Assembly: GCA_034423135.1 (NCBI GenBank)
Contig: DAOUJC010000005.1
Span: 1-64,000, forward strand
Source of the DNA: JAPPHY01 sp034423135
GTDB lineage: Bacteria > Chloroflexota > Dehalococcoidia > Lucifugimonadales > UBA2985
DNA: 64,000 bases
Direction of reading: 5' to 3'
Position 1 is the first letter of the stretch; each line of letters begins with the position of its first letter. A model generated the notes under the pieces. That model saw only the letters and a program-made list of their open reading frames with translations. It did no database searches and was not told where the DNA came from. The position numbers and the translations under genes were made by a program. This document shows, piece after piece, positions 26,358 to 35,267 of this stretch.

Positions 26358-26723
26358 GTCATTGCGGCGGAAGCCGCAATCCAGTGCGAAATCTTGCTCA
26401 TTGCAAGTCCTCAAACAAGTCCCTCCACGACGGATTGCTTCTCTCAATCATCTGAAGCTTCCACACCCGCCTCCACTCCTTCAGCTGCTTCTCCCGTTCG
26501 ATTGCGCTCAGCATCGTTTCATGGGCTTCATACCAGACCAGGGTGGTCACGCCATATCTCTCGGTGAATCCCTCTGCAACATCGTTCTTGTGCTGCCAGA
26601 CCCTCTGCACAAGATTGGACGTTGTCCCAATGTACAGCGTGCCGTTGCGTTTGCTGGCCAAGATGTATACACAGGGCTGCTTCATTAGGGTGATTTCTAG
26701 ATTGCGGCTTCCGCCGCAATGAC
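26358..26723. mobile_element. GIY-YIG gene framed by 27-base terminal inverted repeats
   Basis: A 366-base unit has ends at 26358-26384 and 26697-26723 that are inverted copies with 26 of 27 bases identical. Each end is itself a hairpin (ATTGCGGC/GCCGCAAT with a 4-base loop). The only gene inside is the small GIY-YIG nuclease, with 13 and 11 bases between it and the ends. A solo copy of the end occurs at 231-256 and a half copy at 26845. No target-site duplication is visible. The mobile nature is an inference from structure. Confidence 0.5.
26398..26685 (-). CDS. Small GIY-YIG nuclease, URI/UPF0213 type
   Basis: 95 residues and a complete GIY-YIG domain: CVYILASKRNGTLYIGTTSN contains the VYIL and LYIG strands, the catalytic Arg is in LVQRVWQHK, and the metal-ligand Glu is near ERYGVTTLVWYE. 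A C-terminal basic helix (EREKQLKEWRRVWKLQMIER) is typical of the free-standing UPF0213/YhbQ-like group. It cuts DNA in relatives. It sits inside a pair of inverted palindromic repeats. Confidence 0.88.
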   Translation of the reverse strand: MKQPCVYILASKRNGTLYIGTTSNLVQRVWQHKNDVAEGFTERYGVTTLVWYEAHETMLSAIEREKQLKEWRRVWKLQMIERSNPSWRDLFEDLQ

Positions 26724-26844
26724 GGGGGAATGTCGTCTGTCTTTGCGCATCCCATACCGCCCCTGCGGCGGCGCGACAAGCCTATGCGGCCCGTATACCG
26801 GCACCGTCCTGCCAAGGCAGGGAGCACATGCCACCGTAATCGTC

Positions 26845-26859
26845 ATTGCGGCGGAAGCC
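26845..26859. repeat. Half copy of ATTGCGGC hairpin
   Basis: ATTGCGGCGGAAGCC matches the first arm, loop and start of the second arm of the ends of the GIY-YIG unit. Its upstream flank (GCCACCGT, then CGTC) also matches the flank to the left of that unit, so a segment of about 35 bases was duplicated and then truncated. Confidence 0.6.
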
Positions 26860-26901
26860 TCAGCCCCGTCACCGTGCTGCCGATTTCGGACGCCCAGCCT
26901 A

Positions 26902-27828
26902 TCAGCCGTACAGCCAGTCCCTGAGCGCCCGTATGTGGTCGGGGCGCGTGCCACAGCACCCGCCGATTATCCGAGCACCTTGTTCGCGCCACCCTTTCGC
27001 GTACTCCAGGTACTGCTGCGGGTCTAGCACGTTTGCCCCTGGATACGCGGCGCCGAAGCTGGGGAAGTGGGCGTAGGCGCCGAATGTACCAGACCAGTTG
27101 CTCTTGACTATCTCCAGCCCCGGCCCGGTGTGGTCGACCGGCGTGTGCATCACAAACACCGCTGCAACGTCCCTGTCCTTCATGGCCTCGATGGCGTCCT
27201 TGAGCGTCTCGCCTGCGTGCGTGCCGTCTCCGTGCCGGCCGCGGATACCCAGGTACAGCTCGTCGCCTTCCTGTAGGATCGAGAGTCCGACCCACACAGG
27301 CAGGCCAAGCTCCGCCGCCGCGTCTACCGACGCCAGCGTGTCCGATATGCGGATCAGCATCTCGCCGACCGCCACGTCCGGGCCGCCCTTCGCCATCTCG
27401 CCAAACTGCTCCCGGTACGTCTCCAGCGCCGTCTCGTAGGGCACCGGGACCTGCGCGTGCTCCTTGGGATGCATGGTCGCAACGGAGGCCGCGATGACCA
27501 CCGAGTCCTCTTTGCCTGCGTTCTTCCTCGCCTGCACCGCCGCCTCGATGCCCAGCCGGTTGGCTTCCGCTACCTTGTGACCGAGGTCGCCGCGCTCCAG
27601 TGAGTCGCGCCCCGCGGCGAAGGTGTTGGTGATGATGATCTCGGCGCCCGCTTCGATGTACTCCTCGTGAATCTCCCTCACCAGCTCGGGATGCGTGAGC
27701 ATCGGGCCGCCCGACCATGTAGTGGGGCTTGCCATCCCCCGCCACTCGAACTCCGAGCCCATGCCCCCGTCCATCAGGATCGTCTCGCCCGCTGCGATGC
27801 GGGCCTGCATCTTCTCAAAGTTGCCCAT
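26902..27828 (-). CDS. Homocysteine S-methyltransferase family protein
   Basis: 308 residues. DGGMGSEFEWRGM opens the barrel, TNTF follows the Glu-Ala-Gly-Ala segment, and the zinc-binding C-terminal GGCCGTRPDHIRAL is intact. The fold is that of MmuM/BhmT and the MetH N-terminal module, using a methyl donor to methylate a thiol such as homocysteine. The methyl donor cannot be predicted. It stands alone. Confidence 0.85.
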   Translation of the reverse strand: MGNFEKMQARIAAGETILMDGGMGSEFEWRGMASPTTWSGGPMLTHPELVREIHEEYIEAGAEIIITNTFAAGRDSLERGDLGHKVAEANRLGIEAAVQARKNAGKEDSVVIAASVATMHPKEHAQVPVPYETALETYREQFGEMAKGGPDVAVGEMLIRISDTLASVDAAAELGLPVWVGLSILQEGDELYLGIRGRHGDGTHAGETLKDAIEAMKDRDVAAVFVMHTPVDHTGPGLEIVKSNWSGTFGAYAHFPSFGAAYPGANVLDPQQYLEYAKGWREQGARIIGGCCGTRPDHIRALRDWLYG

Positions 27829-27928
27829 GTTGCCCTCCTCGCGAAGTCTGGGGTTGCCGTTCGATCCAAGGTGCGAACTGCCCCAAGGTTACACCGCACA
27901 AGGTGGGAATGTCCAACAGTTTGCCCGG

Positions 27929-28570
27929 CTATGCGCCCTCTTGGATGGTGATGGAGGAGATCGCGTCGCCCGGCGAGGTCGCCGATCCGGGGTCGCGCGG
28001 CGATATGCCGTTCACCACGTCCATACCCTCGATCACCTGGCCGAACACCGCATGCGCATCGTCCAGGTGTGGAGTGGCTGCGAAGGTGATGAACCACTGG
28101 CCGCCGCCGGTGTCGGGTCTGCCGACGTTCGCCATCGAAAGCACACCCGGCCCGTCGTGGCGTCTCAGGGGGCTGAACTCGTCCGGTATCGTGTATCCGG
28201 GGTTGCCTCTGCCCGTGCCCGTCGGGTCGCCGCCCTGCGCCATGAAGCCGGGAATGACGCGGTGGAAGGTCACGCCGTCGTAGTAGCCTTCACGCGCCAG
28301 GAAGATGAAGTTGTTGACCGTCACCGGCGCCTCCTTGGCGAACAGCTCGATAACGATCTCGCCTCCCTTCTCAAGCTCCAGCGTCGCTGTGTAGCTCTTG
28401 TCCGGGTCGATCGTCATCGCCGGCGGCGAGTCGTACTGCTGAATGGTTGGCGTGGGCACCGGAGTCGCCGTCGGGATGGAGGTCGGAGTCGGATCCGATC
28501 CGCACGCAGCCGCAAGCAGCACGAACGGCAGCACGGCCAGCAAAGCACGGAGGTATCGAGTCAGCATCAT
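27929..28570 (-). CDS. Lipoprotein peptidyl-prolyl isomerase, cyclophilin type
   Basis: 213 residues from the double ATG at 28570. The signal peptide ends in the lipobox VLLAAACGSD, followed by a short Pro/Thr linker (PTPTSIPTATPVPTP) and a cyclophilin domain: VNNFIFLAREGYYDGVTFHR, VIPGFMAQGGDPTGTGRG, FFIT-like QWFITFAATPHLDDAHAVFG. It should catalyse prolyl isomerisation outside the membrane. A hairpin repeat lies just upstream at 28608. Confidence 0.9.
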   Translation of the reverse strand: MMLTRYLRALLAVLPFVLLAAACGSDPTPTSIPTATPVPTPTIQQYDSPPAMTIDPDKSYTATLELEKGGEIVIELFAKEAPVTVNNFIFLAREGYYDGVTFHRVIPGFMAQGGDPTGTGRGNPGYTIPDEFSPLRRHDGPGVLSMANVGRPDTGGGQWFITFAATPHLDDAHAVFGQVIEGMDVVNGISPRDPGSATSPGDAISSITIQEGA

Positions 28571-28607
28571 ATCGTCACTCTCATGCGAGGGCAACACCCC
28601 AATCACC

Positions 28608-28638
28608 GCTCACCCTGAGCTTGTCGAAGGGCGTGAGC
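28608..28638. repeat. CCGCTCA-family hairpin, diverged
   Basis: GCTCACCCT pairs with AGGGCGTGAGC around GAGCTTGTCGA. The core is recognisably that of the family at 435 and 2143, while arm bases differ in a paired way. It fills most of the gap between the restriction gene stop and the cyclophilin start. Confidence 0.65.
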
Positions 28639-28639
28639 A

Positions 28640-31174
28640 TCAAGCACCATAGTATCCGGCCAGCCTCTCCAGCGCGGCGGGGAACTCGTTTTCGTTGAAC
28701 ACCAGCCGGAATGTTCCCTTGGCAGGGCCTTCCCGCACAGTCATGGTTCCGCAGTTGAAGGCTTCTTGCAGAGTCTCAAGAACGCGTTGCTTGTAATCCG
28801 TATCCGGGTGGCCGAGCAGGTGCCCCCCTTTGGTCTCGAAAATCAGCACATGAGGCACGCCGTGTTTCTCGCCGCCCAAGGCTACGAAGTCCGGCCAGAT
28901 GCGTTCCTGCTTCCAGCCACGCAGATAGTAGTCGCCTCCCTGTCGGACGGCCACCCTGTGCCACCATTGCAGCGCCTTTTGTTCGTCAAGGTAGCGAGCG
29001 AAGTTACGTTCCAGGTCGGAATCAAACTGCCGCGTGTATACGGGTTCGAACAAGCTGAGCTGCACCAGCCTACCGTCGTTCCTGCCCAACAGTCCGTCAG
29101 AGACTGCCACAGGTATCTCGTAGGACTCTTTCATGCGGAAATTGGGCTGTCCCGCCTGAAGGTCAAAACGGATTTCGCCCTTGCTCAGCTTATCGCGGAA
29201 TATTCTCTCCGCCTGCTCCTCCACCAAGCCTTTGACGTGTTCCCGCAGGGCGTAGGCATGGTACGAGCGTTGGTCATAGATATGGTCGTCATCTTCACCC
29301 TCTGCCCGGAGCCTTCTCACCAGGTTGCCGGCTATGCGGGACGCCTGCCACGCGTTGGGCATTACGTCCGACAGACGGCGGGCAAACCAGGATATGCTGA
29401 CGGTCTTGTCGATAACCAGTTCCTGGGGAGCGTGGAAGATGGTAGGAGTATCCCCAACGTCAACCGTTGCGCTTTGCCGTTTGGCGCTGTCTGGAAACAC
29501 GCTTTGCGGGTCATGCTCCACAATGGAAGCCCAATCTACGCGGGGCAGGATGTGCCTCTGGTAGCCCAACTCTATCCAATCGCCACCGTCCTTGTGCAGG
29601 ACCAGAGGCAGGAATATGTCTTTGCCGCGGAACTGTTCCCGCCTTATGACCTGTATCCGGCGAAATTCCGAAGATGTGCTAAACACTTCATCACCCAGGC
29701 CGGTCAGCCCCTCCTGCTCCAGCCCGTTCTTCACCTGGGCCACTGCGTTTCCAACGTTGGTTTTCCAGCAGTAGACGTAGCACTGGTCAAGGGCCTCCCG
29801 TCCGGTACGGCGTGCGTGGGGCTGGCGCATCACCCGACCCACAAGCTGCGTTATGGCCCGCTGGGCGCTGGTGTTGTCCAGCATTACCAGCACATAGGCA
29901 AAGGGGCAGTCCCAGCCCTCCATCAAAGCTGCCTTAGTGATTATCCAGCGTATCTGTGAGTACTCCGACAGCAGGTCTTCGCGGCCCAGGTCATCGCGTT
30001 CCGCGGATTTGATGGCAACCGCTTCGGCGGCAACCTCCAGACTCTGCGTCAGATACTCCCGCACGTCATCGGCGTGGATGTGGTCGTAGTCTCTCTGGTC
30101 TCTTCCGGTACGCTCTACGCGCACCACTGCGATGGGCCGGATGTACCGGCCCTCGCTGTTCTCGAGTGACCTCGCTTCCGCTTCCAGCCTGACCAGGTGT
30201 TCAGCGGCCTCGCTTAGTGTAACTTGCCATTCTGCGTCGGGGTAGGACGTCACCTGCACGGGGAGCTTGATCATCTCCTCGTTCTTGAGCTCAACGCCGG
30301 TTATGTCCACTAGCAGGTTGCTTATGCCGCGGTTGGGCGTAGCCGACAGCTCTATGACCATGCTGGGGTCCAGGCGGTTGACTGAGCGAACGAACTCCTC
30401 GTTGGCAGCCCTATTGACGGCTCCATACGCCTTGTGCGCCTCGTCCAGCACTACCACGGGACGCAGCATCTTGAACACGTTGAACAGGCTGTGTTTCACC
30501 GGGCCGTTCTCTGAGGTACGCTCCAGGTCCGGGTGTTGCTCCAGCAGCCGGCCGTCTCCGAGCGCGTCATCGCTGTCCGGGAACAGCGTTGGATAGCGGC
30601 CGGAGTCCCGGAACATGCGCAGGAATTCCCGTCCCTTCTGGCGGTTCGCGGCGGGCAGCATTAGCAGCATCACGCACAGGTAGTGCTCCACGTCTGACTG
30701 GGTGAAGGGCGTCTCCTTTTCAAGCAGCTTTACCCGCTCGCCGCTGGCCCAATTCAGCATCTGCCGGTAGGGGTGCTCGCGATTCTTCAACGCAGCCTTG
30801 GTCTGCTCATAGATGGCGCGGGTTGGCGTGATCCACAGGGTCAGGCCGGTCTGCCGGTTGAGCTGGTGCAGCGCGGCCGCCGCAAGTAGCGTCTTGCCCC
30901 CGCCGGTGGGCACCTTGAAGCAGACGTGGGGAATGGGGCGCCCGGCGTCATCAGTGCGGTCAACATACGCGCCCGCGGTTTGCGCCACGCCACCGGCATT
31001 TCTGAGACTCTGCCAGGCAGTCTTGGGGTAGTTGCGGACGTCATCCGGAACAATCCGTCCGCGGCTCTCGAATATCTCTGTGTCTTCCTGCGACTCCCGC
31101 CGTGCTTTGTTCAGCTCGTCGCGCCATCCTTCGAAGGCTTGCAGGGCTGCCGCCTGGTAGTCCTTAAGCTCCAT
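28640..31174 (-). CDS. res: Type III restriction endonuclease, Res subunit
   Basis: 844 residues. It is an SF2 helicase with Walker A VPTGGGKTLLAA, DEAH box VVVLDEAHKAYG, motif III SATPNRG and motif VI QLVGRVMRQPHARRTG. The C-terminal PD-(D/E)XK nuclease is visible as WPDFVALGG and LIFETKGGH. With the Mod subunit it cuts unmethylated DNA after ATP-driven sliding between two sites. Its ATG overlaps the mod stop by one base (TAATG). Confidence 0.9.
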   Translation of the reverse strand: MELKDYQAAALQAFEGWRDELNKARRESQEDTEIFESRGRIVPDDVRNYPKTAWQSLRNAGGVAQTAGAYVDRTDDAGRPIPHVCFKVPTGGGKTLLAAAALHQLNRQTGLTLWITPTRAIYEQTKAALKNREHPYRQMLNWASGERVKLLEKETPFTQSDVEHYLCVMLLMLPAANRQKGREFLRMFRDSGRYPTLFPDSDDALGDGRLLEQHPDLERTSENGPVKHSLFNVFKMLRPVVVLDEAHKAYGAVNRAANEEFVRSVNRLDPSMVIELSATPNRGISNLLVDITGVELKNEEMIKLPVQVTSYPDAEWQVTLSEAAEHLVRLEAEARSLENSEGRYIRPIAVVRVERTGRDQRDYDHIHADDVREYLTQSLEVAAEAVAIKSAERDDLGREDLLSEYSQIRWIITKAALMEGWDCPFAYVLVMLDNTSAQRAITQLVGRVMRQPHARRTGREALDQCYVYCWKTNVGNAVAQVKNGLEQEGLTGLGDEVFSTSSEFRRIQVIRREQFRGKDIFLPLVLHKDGGDWIELGYQRHILPRVDWASIVEHDPQSVFPDSAKRQSATVDVGDTPTIFHAPQELVIDKTVSISWFARRLSDVMPNAWQASRIAGNLVRRLRAEGEDDDHIYDQRSYHAYALREHVKGLVEEQAERIFRDKLSKGEIRFDLQAGQPNFRMKESYEIPVAVSDGLLGRNDGRLVQLSLFEPVYTRQFDSDLERNFARYLDEQKALQWWHRVAVRQGGDYYLRGWKQERIWPDFVALGGEKHGVPHVLIFETKGGHLLGHPDTDYKQRVLETLQEAFNCGTMTVREGPAKGTFRLVFNENEFPAALERLAGYYGA

Positions 31175-32814
31175 TACGCAGACTCCGACGCGGGACGGTG
31201 CATTTCATAGGGGATCTGGCAGAAGGTTATGCCCATTGCCGTAAGCTCACGCTGCCCCATGTATTTGCCAGCTCCAAAGACTATGGCCTTTCTCCCGTGC
31301 CCACGGCTAGCCGCGCTGATGCGCCTGGCGCGGTCCTCATTGAACATCGCCTCATTGCCTGCCAGGTATTCTGCGCCAGGCTCATACAGCAGGTAGTAGT
31401 CGTGCGTGTTGCTGCTGTAGAACAGCCCGTCCTCATTCTGCCGCTGCAACTCTGCCTCCCCTGCGGATGTGCCGGATGCCGTGTGCAGCAAGTAGGCGGC
31501 CAGCGCGGGGTACTCCGGCAGCGTATCTCCCGTGAGCATCCCCTCCGCGTCTATGGGGTCACCCAGGGTGCAGTAGGTGAAGGAGCCGCCCAGCCCATCC
31601 CGCAGGGCTTGATCCCTGGCGTTTGGAGCTCCCTTGATGACGCTCCTCACCCGCTCCGCGGTGATGGTATCAGCATACTCCTCGCACTCCACCAGGATAA
31701 ACTTGCGGTTACCTCCGTCCTCTTTGTTGAGGGCGAGGACAGCGTGGGCTGTGGTACCGCTGCCAGCGAAGGAGTCTAGGACGATGGCACCAGAATCGGT
31801 ACTCAATCTCAAAAGACGTTGTAACAGCTTTAGTGGCTTTGGAGTGTCAAAGACCTTCTGGCCATTGAAGGCTTCCTTTAATTCTGCCCCCGCGTTTCGT
31901 GTGCTACCCGCAAATTGGTAAGGCCACCAAGTCTGGTTGACCACGCCGTGTTTAGCCTCCGACAGAAACTTCTTCTCCATTGGGAAATCAGCGTCGCCTG
32001 TATTCCCCCACCAGATACGGTTATCCTCTTGAAGTGCTTCTATCACTCTTCTTGGTCGTCTCCATGAACTCCCCTCGGGAGGCCTCACCATCCGTCCTTT
32101 ATCATTCCTGATCGCGTACACGTCACGGTCGCGGTGCTCAGACCTTGTTAAGGGAGCTGCTAACCAATCGCCTCGCGGGTCATTGTCCTGATTCGAGTAG
32201 TTGCCTATTTGTTCTTCGCTCCGTTCAAGTAGATTTGGTGCGAACGAACTAGACCGGCGATATGCCACCACATGACTATGTGTAACAGCGATACCAGAAT
32301 TGTTGTTACCCGGTGTGTCCTTAGACTGCCAAACGAAATTGACGACAAAGTTGTCCTCCCCAAACACCTCATCCATCAGCATGCGTAGGTGGTGCTGCTC
32401 ATTGTCGTCAATGGAGACGAATATCACGCCGTCCTCGGAGAGCAACTCTTTGAGCAGGTGAAGGCGGGGCCACATCATGCACAGCCACTTGTCGTGGCGT
32501 TCCAGGTCCTCGCCGTCAACGGGGCCGTTCTGCTTCAGCCACTCCTTCATAAGGGGGCTGTTCACCTTGTCGTTGTACGCCCAGCCCTCGTTTCCGGTGT
32601 TGTAGGGCGGGTCTATGTATATGCACTTGACGCGGCCGGCGTAGCGCGGGAGCAGCGCCTTCAGCGCGTGCAGGTTGTCGCCGTGGATGATTAGGTTGTC
32701 GTCGGCGTCCGCCGGGTTTAAGGAGCGGGCGTGGTCCGGCACAAGTGGGCGGTAGGGGACAGACAGGTGATGGGCGTAGATGTGCTGCTTGCCCTTGAAC
32801 TCCAGCGAGGGCAT
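31174..32814 (-). CDS. mod: Type III DNA methyltransferase, Mod subunit
   Basis: 546 residues from the ATG at 32814, with AAGGAG six bases upstream; a TTG two codons earlier is too close to that site. The beta-class order is seen: motif IV IDPPYNTGNEG comes before motif I DSFAGSGTTAHAVL. The middle, between the two motifs, is the variable target-recognition part. It should methylate adenine at an asymmetric site. No simple-sequence tract is seen in the gene, so phase variation is not indicated. Confidence 0.9.
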   Translation of the reverse strand: MPSLEFKGKQHIYAHHLSVPYRPLVPDHARSLNPADADDNLIIHGDNLHALKALLPRYAGRVKCIYIDPPYNTGNEGWAYNDKVNSPLMKEWLKQNGPVDGEDLERHDKWLCMMWPRLHLLKELLSEDGVIFVSIDDNEQHHLRMLMDEVFGEDNFVVNFVWQSKDTPGNNNSGIAVTHSHVVAYRRSSSFAPNLLERSEEQIGNYSNQDNDPRGDWLAAPLTRSEHRDRDVYAIRNDKGRMVRPPEGSSWRRPRRVIEALQEDNRIWWGNTGDADFPMEKKFLSEAKHGVVNQTWWPYQFAGSTRNAGAELKEAFNGQKVFDTPKPLKLLQRLLRLSTDSGAIVLDSFAGSGTTAHAVLALNKEDGGNRKFILVECEEYADTITAERVRSVIKGAPNARDQALRDGLGGSFTYCTLGDPIDAEGMLTGDTLPEYPALAAYLLHTASGTSAGEAELQRQNEDGLFYSSNTHDYYLLYEPGAEYLAGNEAMFNEDRARRISAASRGHGRKAIVFGAGKYMGQRELTAMGITFCQIPYEMHRPASESA

Positions 32815-32859
32815 GACCAACTCCTTCGTGCATCAGGCTGGCGGCACGATTATGAACCA

Positions 32860-32887
32860 AGCCGCCCGTTATGCCCAAGAGGCGGCT
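32860..32887 (-). terminator. Possible terminator after ispG
   Basis: AGCCGCC and GGCGGCT form a 7-base inverted repeat with a 14-base loop, 28 bases past the ispG stop. The T-run behind it on the minus strand is weak, so this is only a candidate. Confidence 0.3.
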
Positions 32888-32914
32888 GGCAGGGTTTCTG
32901 AGGAAACGAGCCCC

Positions 32915-34054
32915 CTACGCCTCCTGCTCCGCCGCCACCATCTCCACCTCCTCCATCAGCGCAGACAGCATGTCCGACTCCTGCACCACCCTGGACTTCT
33001 GCCCCTTGCGGAAGATCACCGCACGCCCAACGCCCGCCGCAATGCCCACGTCCGCGTCCTTCGCCTCGCCGGGGCCGTTCACCTCGCAGCCCATCACCGC
33101 CACCTTCACGTTGTAGCTCTTCACCTTCAGCAGGTCGTCGACCGTGTTCGCCAGCTTGACGACGTCGATGTCCGCGCGACCGCACGAGGGACACGCCACC
33201 AGCGTCGTGCCCTTCTCGCGCAGGTTCAGCGACTTCAGTATCTCGTAGCCGGCCGCGATCTCCTCCTTGGAGTCCGCGCTCAGCGAAACGCGAATCGTGT
33301 CGCCGATGCCCTCGTACAGCAGGTAGCCCAGGCCAATGGCGCTCCGTATCGAACCGGCCATGGCCGTGCCCGCCTCCGTGATGCCCAGGTGCAGCGGGTA
33401 GGGCACCATGTACGCCAGCCGACGGTAGGCCTCCACGGTGGTGGGCACGTCGAACGCCTTCAGCGATATCTTGATGAGATCGAAGTCCAGGTCTTCCAGG
33501 ATGCTTATCTCCCACAGGGCCGTGGCCACCATGTGGTCCACCACGTCGAACTCGCCCTCCTCTGCCTCGCCGGCCTTGGCCAGCTTGTTCACGCCGTCCG
33601 CGTGCCGGTGCAGCCCGCCGAACTTGCCGATCTGGCCCACAGGCGGCAGGCTGCCGAAGTTCACGCCGATGCGAATCGGTATCTGGCGCTCCTTGGCAGC
33701 GCGCACCACCGCCTCCACCTTGTCGCGGTCGCGGATGTTGCCGGGGTTGAGCCGCAGCCCGTCCACGCCCGAGGCGATCGCCTCCAGCGCGAGCTGGTAG
33801 TGGAAGTGTATGTCCGCGATCACGGGTATCCTGACCCGCCTCTTGATCTCGCGCAGGGCCTGCGCCGCCTCCATGTCCGGGACCGCAGGCCTGATGATGT
33901 CGCAGCCCACGTCCTCAAGCTCCCTGATCTGGCGGACCGTCGCCTTCACGTCGCGGGTGTCCGTCTTGGTCATGGACTGGACGGTGATTGGGGCGTTGCC
34001 TCCAACGGTTACGTCGCCTACCTGGATCGCCTTGGAAACACGTCTGGGACTCAT
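32915..34054 (-). CDS. ispG: 4-hydroxy-3-methylbut-2-enyl diphosphate synthase
   Basis: 379 residues. The N-terminal barrel shows VGGNAPITVQSMTKTDTRDV and DIIRPAVPDMEAAQAL. The C-terminal Fe-S domain has ACPSCGRADID and VMGCEVNGPGEAKDADVG with the three cluster Cys. It catalyses the penultimate MEP-pathway step, fitting dxr two genes upstream in the same operon. It is the last gene of the frr-uppS-cdsA-dxr-rseP-ispG run. Confidence 0.95.
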   Translation of the reverse strand: MSPRRVSKAIQVGDVTVGGNAPITVQSMTKTDTRDVKATVRQIRELEDVGCDIIRPAVPDMEAAQALREIKRRVRIPVIADIHFHYQLALEAIASGVDGLRLNPGNIRDRDKVEAVVRAAKERQIPIRIGVNFGSLPPVGQIGKFGGLHRHADGVNKLAKAGEAEEGEFDVVDHMVATALWEISILEDLDFDLIKISLKAFDVPTTVEAYRRLAYMVPYPLHLGITEAGTAMAGSIRSAIGLGYLLYEGIGDTIRVSLSADSKEEIAAGYEILKSLNLREKGTTLVACPSCGRADIDVVKLANTVDDLLKVKSYNVKVAVMGCEVNGPGEAKDADVGIAAGVGRAVIFRKGQKSRVVQESDMLSALMEEVEMVAAEQEA

Positions 34055-34129
34055 AGTGACCCGCCTTTTCTGAACTTTTGGTAGCCTTAGCTTATCCTAC
34101 CGTGGCGAGGACGGTCAAATTATGCCGCC

Positions 34130-35248
34130 TCACCCCAGGTCCAGAGGCCTTGCGATGTCCAGGTACACGCCCAGGACTCCGATCAGCACGACGAACACGA
34201 ACACGGCCGCTCCCACCGGTATCACCTTCCGCATGTCCGGCGGCCGGCCCGTGACCTTCTCGTAGAGCGCCACGACGAAGTGGCCTCCGTCGAACGGGAA
34301 CAGCGGTAAGGCGTTCAGCACTCCCACGAAGATCGCGATGTAGGCGATGAGCTCCAGCGTGACGTTGATCCCCGCCTGCGAGCTGGCCGCCCCGAACTGC
34401 GTTATGCCTATGACACTCACGGGGCGCACCCTGTCCAGCTCCTCGTCGTCGCTGACCACCGCGTTCGCCAGCGTGCCCAGGTTGGTGGCGAAGAGCCAGA
34501 TGCCTTGCACGCTCAGCCTCGTGTACAGGGCCACGTCGCCTACCGACTTGCCCACGCCCACGATGGGGTTGTCGCGCTCCCGCTCAACCTTCGGCGACAC
34601 GCCCAGAAAGCCCACCTGCTCGCCCGTTGCCGTATCGATTCTCGACGAGAGCGTGGGCGTCAGCCGCACCAGCGTGTCGTCACGCATCACGTCCAGCTCG
34701 ATTCGACGGTCGGGGTTGCTCCTGAGCACCGCGGACAGGTCGCTCCACCGATCGAGGGGTTGGCCGTTCGCCGCCACAATGCGGTCGCCGGGAAGCACCC
34801 CGGCCAGCGCCGCAGCCGAAGGCGACCCGTCCTCCGTCTCCTCTATCACGCGCGCCACCTCCAGCAGAGGACTGGAGGTGTCCGGCTCTCCGATCACCAC
34901 GTTCACCATCCACAGCAGCACAAAAGCGATAACGAAGTGCGTTGCGATGCCGCCCAGGACCACCACCGACTTCTGCCAGAACGGCCTCCCGCGGTAGGCG
35001 CGGTCCTCCTCGTGCGGGTCCACGGCGTCCAGCGCATTCATGCCCACAATGCGCACGAAGCCACCGGCCGGGATGGCCTTGATGCCGTACTCGGTCTCCC
35101 CGCGCTGGAAGGACCAGATGGTGGGGCCGAATCCCAGGAAGTACCTGGTGGCCTTTATATTCAGGAGCTTGGCGGCCACGAGATGCCCGCCCTCGTGGGC
35201 CATCAGGATGACCACGAACGCTATCACCACCATCACTCCGCCCAGCAT
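34130..35248 (-). CDS. rseP: RIP metalloprotease RseP, site-2 protease
   Basis: 372 residues from the ATG giving MLGGVMVVIAFVVILMAHEG. The zinc site HEGGH lies in the first membrane helix. A central PDZ domain follows (GDRIVAANGQPLDRWSDLSA), and the second active-site motif is NALPLFPFDGGH, a variant of the usual N-x-P-x-LDG. Three or four membrane helices are visible. It cleaves membrane-spanning substrates such as anti-sigma factors. It lies 19 bases after dxr. Confidence 0.93.
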   Translation of the reverse strand: MLGGVMVVIAFVVILMAHEGGHLVAAKLLNIKATRYFLGFGPTIWSFQRGETEYGIKAIPAGGFVRIVGMNALDAVDPHEEDRAYRGRPFWQKSVVVLGGIATHFVIAFVLLWMVNVVIGEPDTSSPLLEVARVIEETEDGSPSAAALAGVLPGDRIVAANGQPLDRWSDLSAVLRSNPDRRIELDVMRDDTLVRLTPTLSSRIDTATGEQVGFLGVSPKVERERDNPIVGVGKSVGDVALYTRLSVQGIWLFATNLGTLANAVVSDDEELDRVRPVSVIGITQFGAASSQAGINVTLELIAYIAIFVGVLNALPLFPFDGGHFVVALYEKVTGRPPDMRKVIPVGAAVFVFVVLIGVLGVYLDIARPLDLG

Positions 35249-35267
35249 ACCGCTCCTTCCGCCCGGC

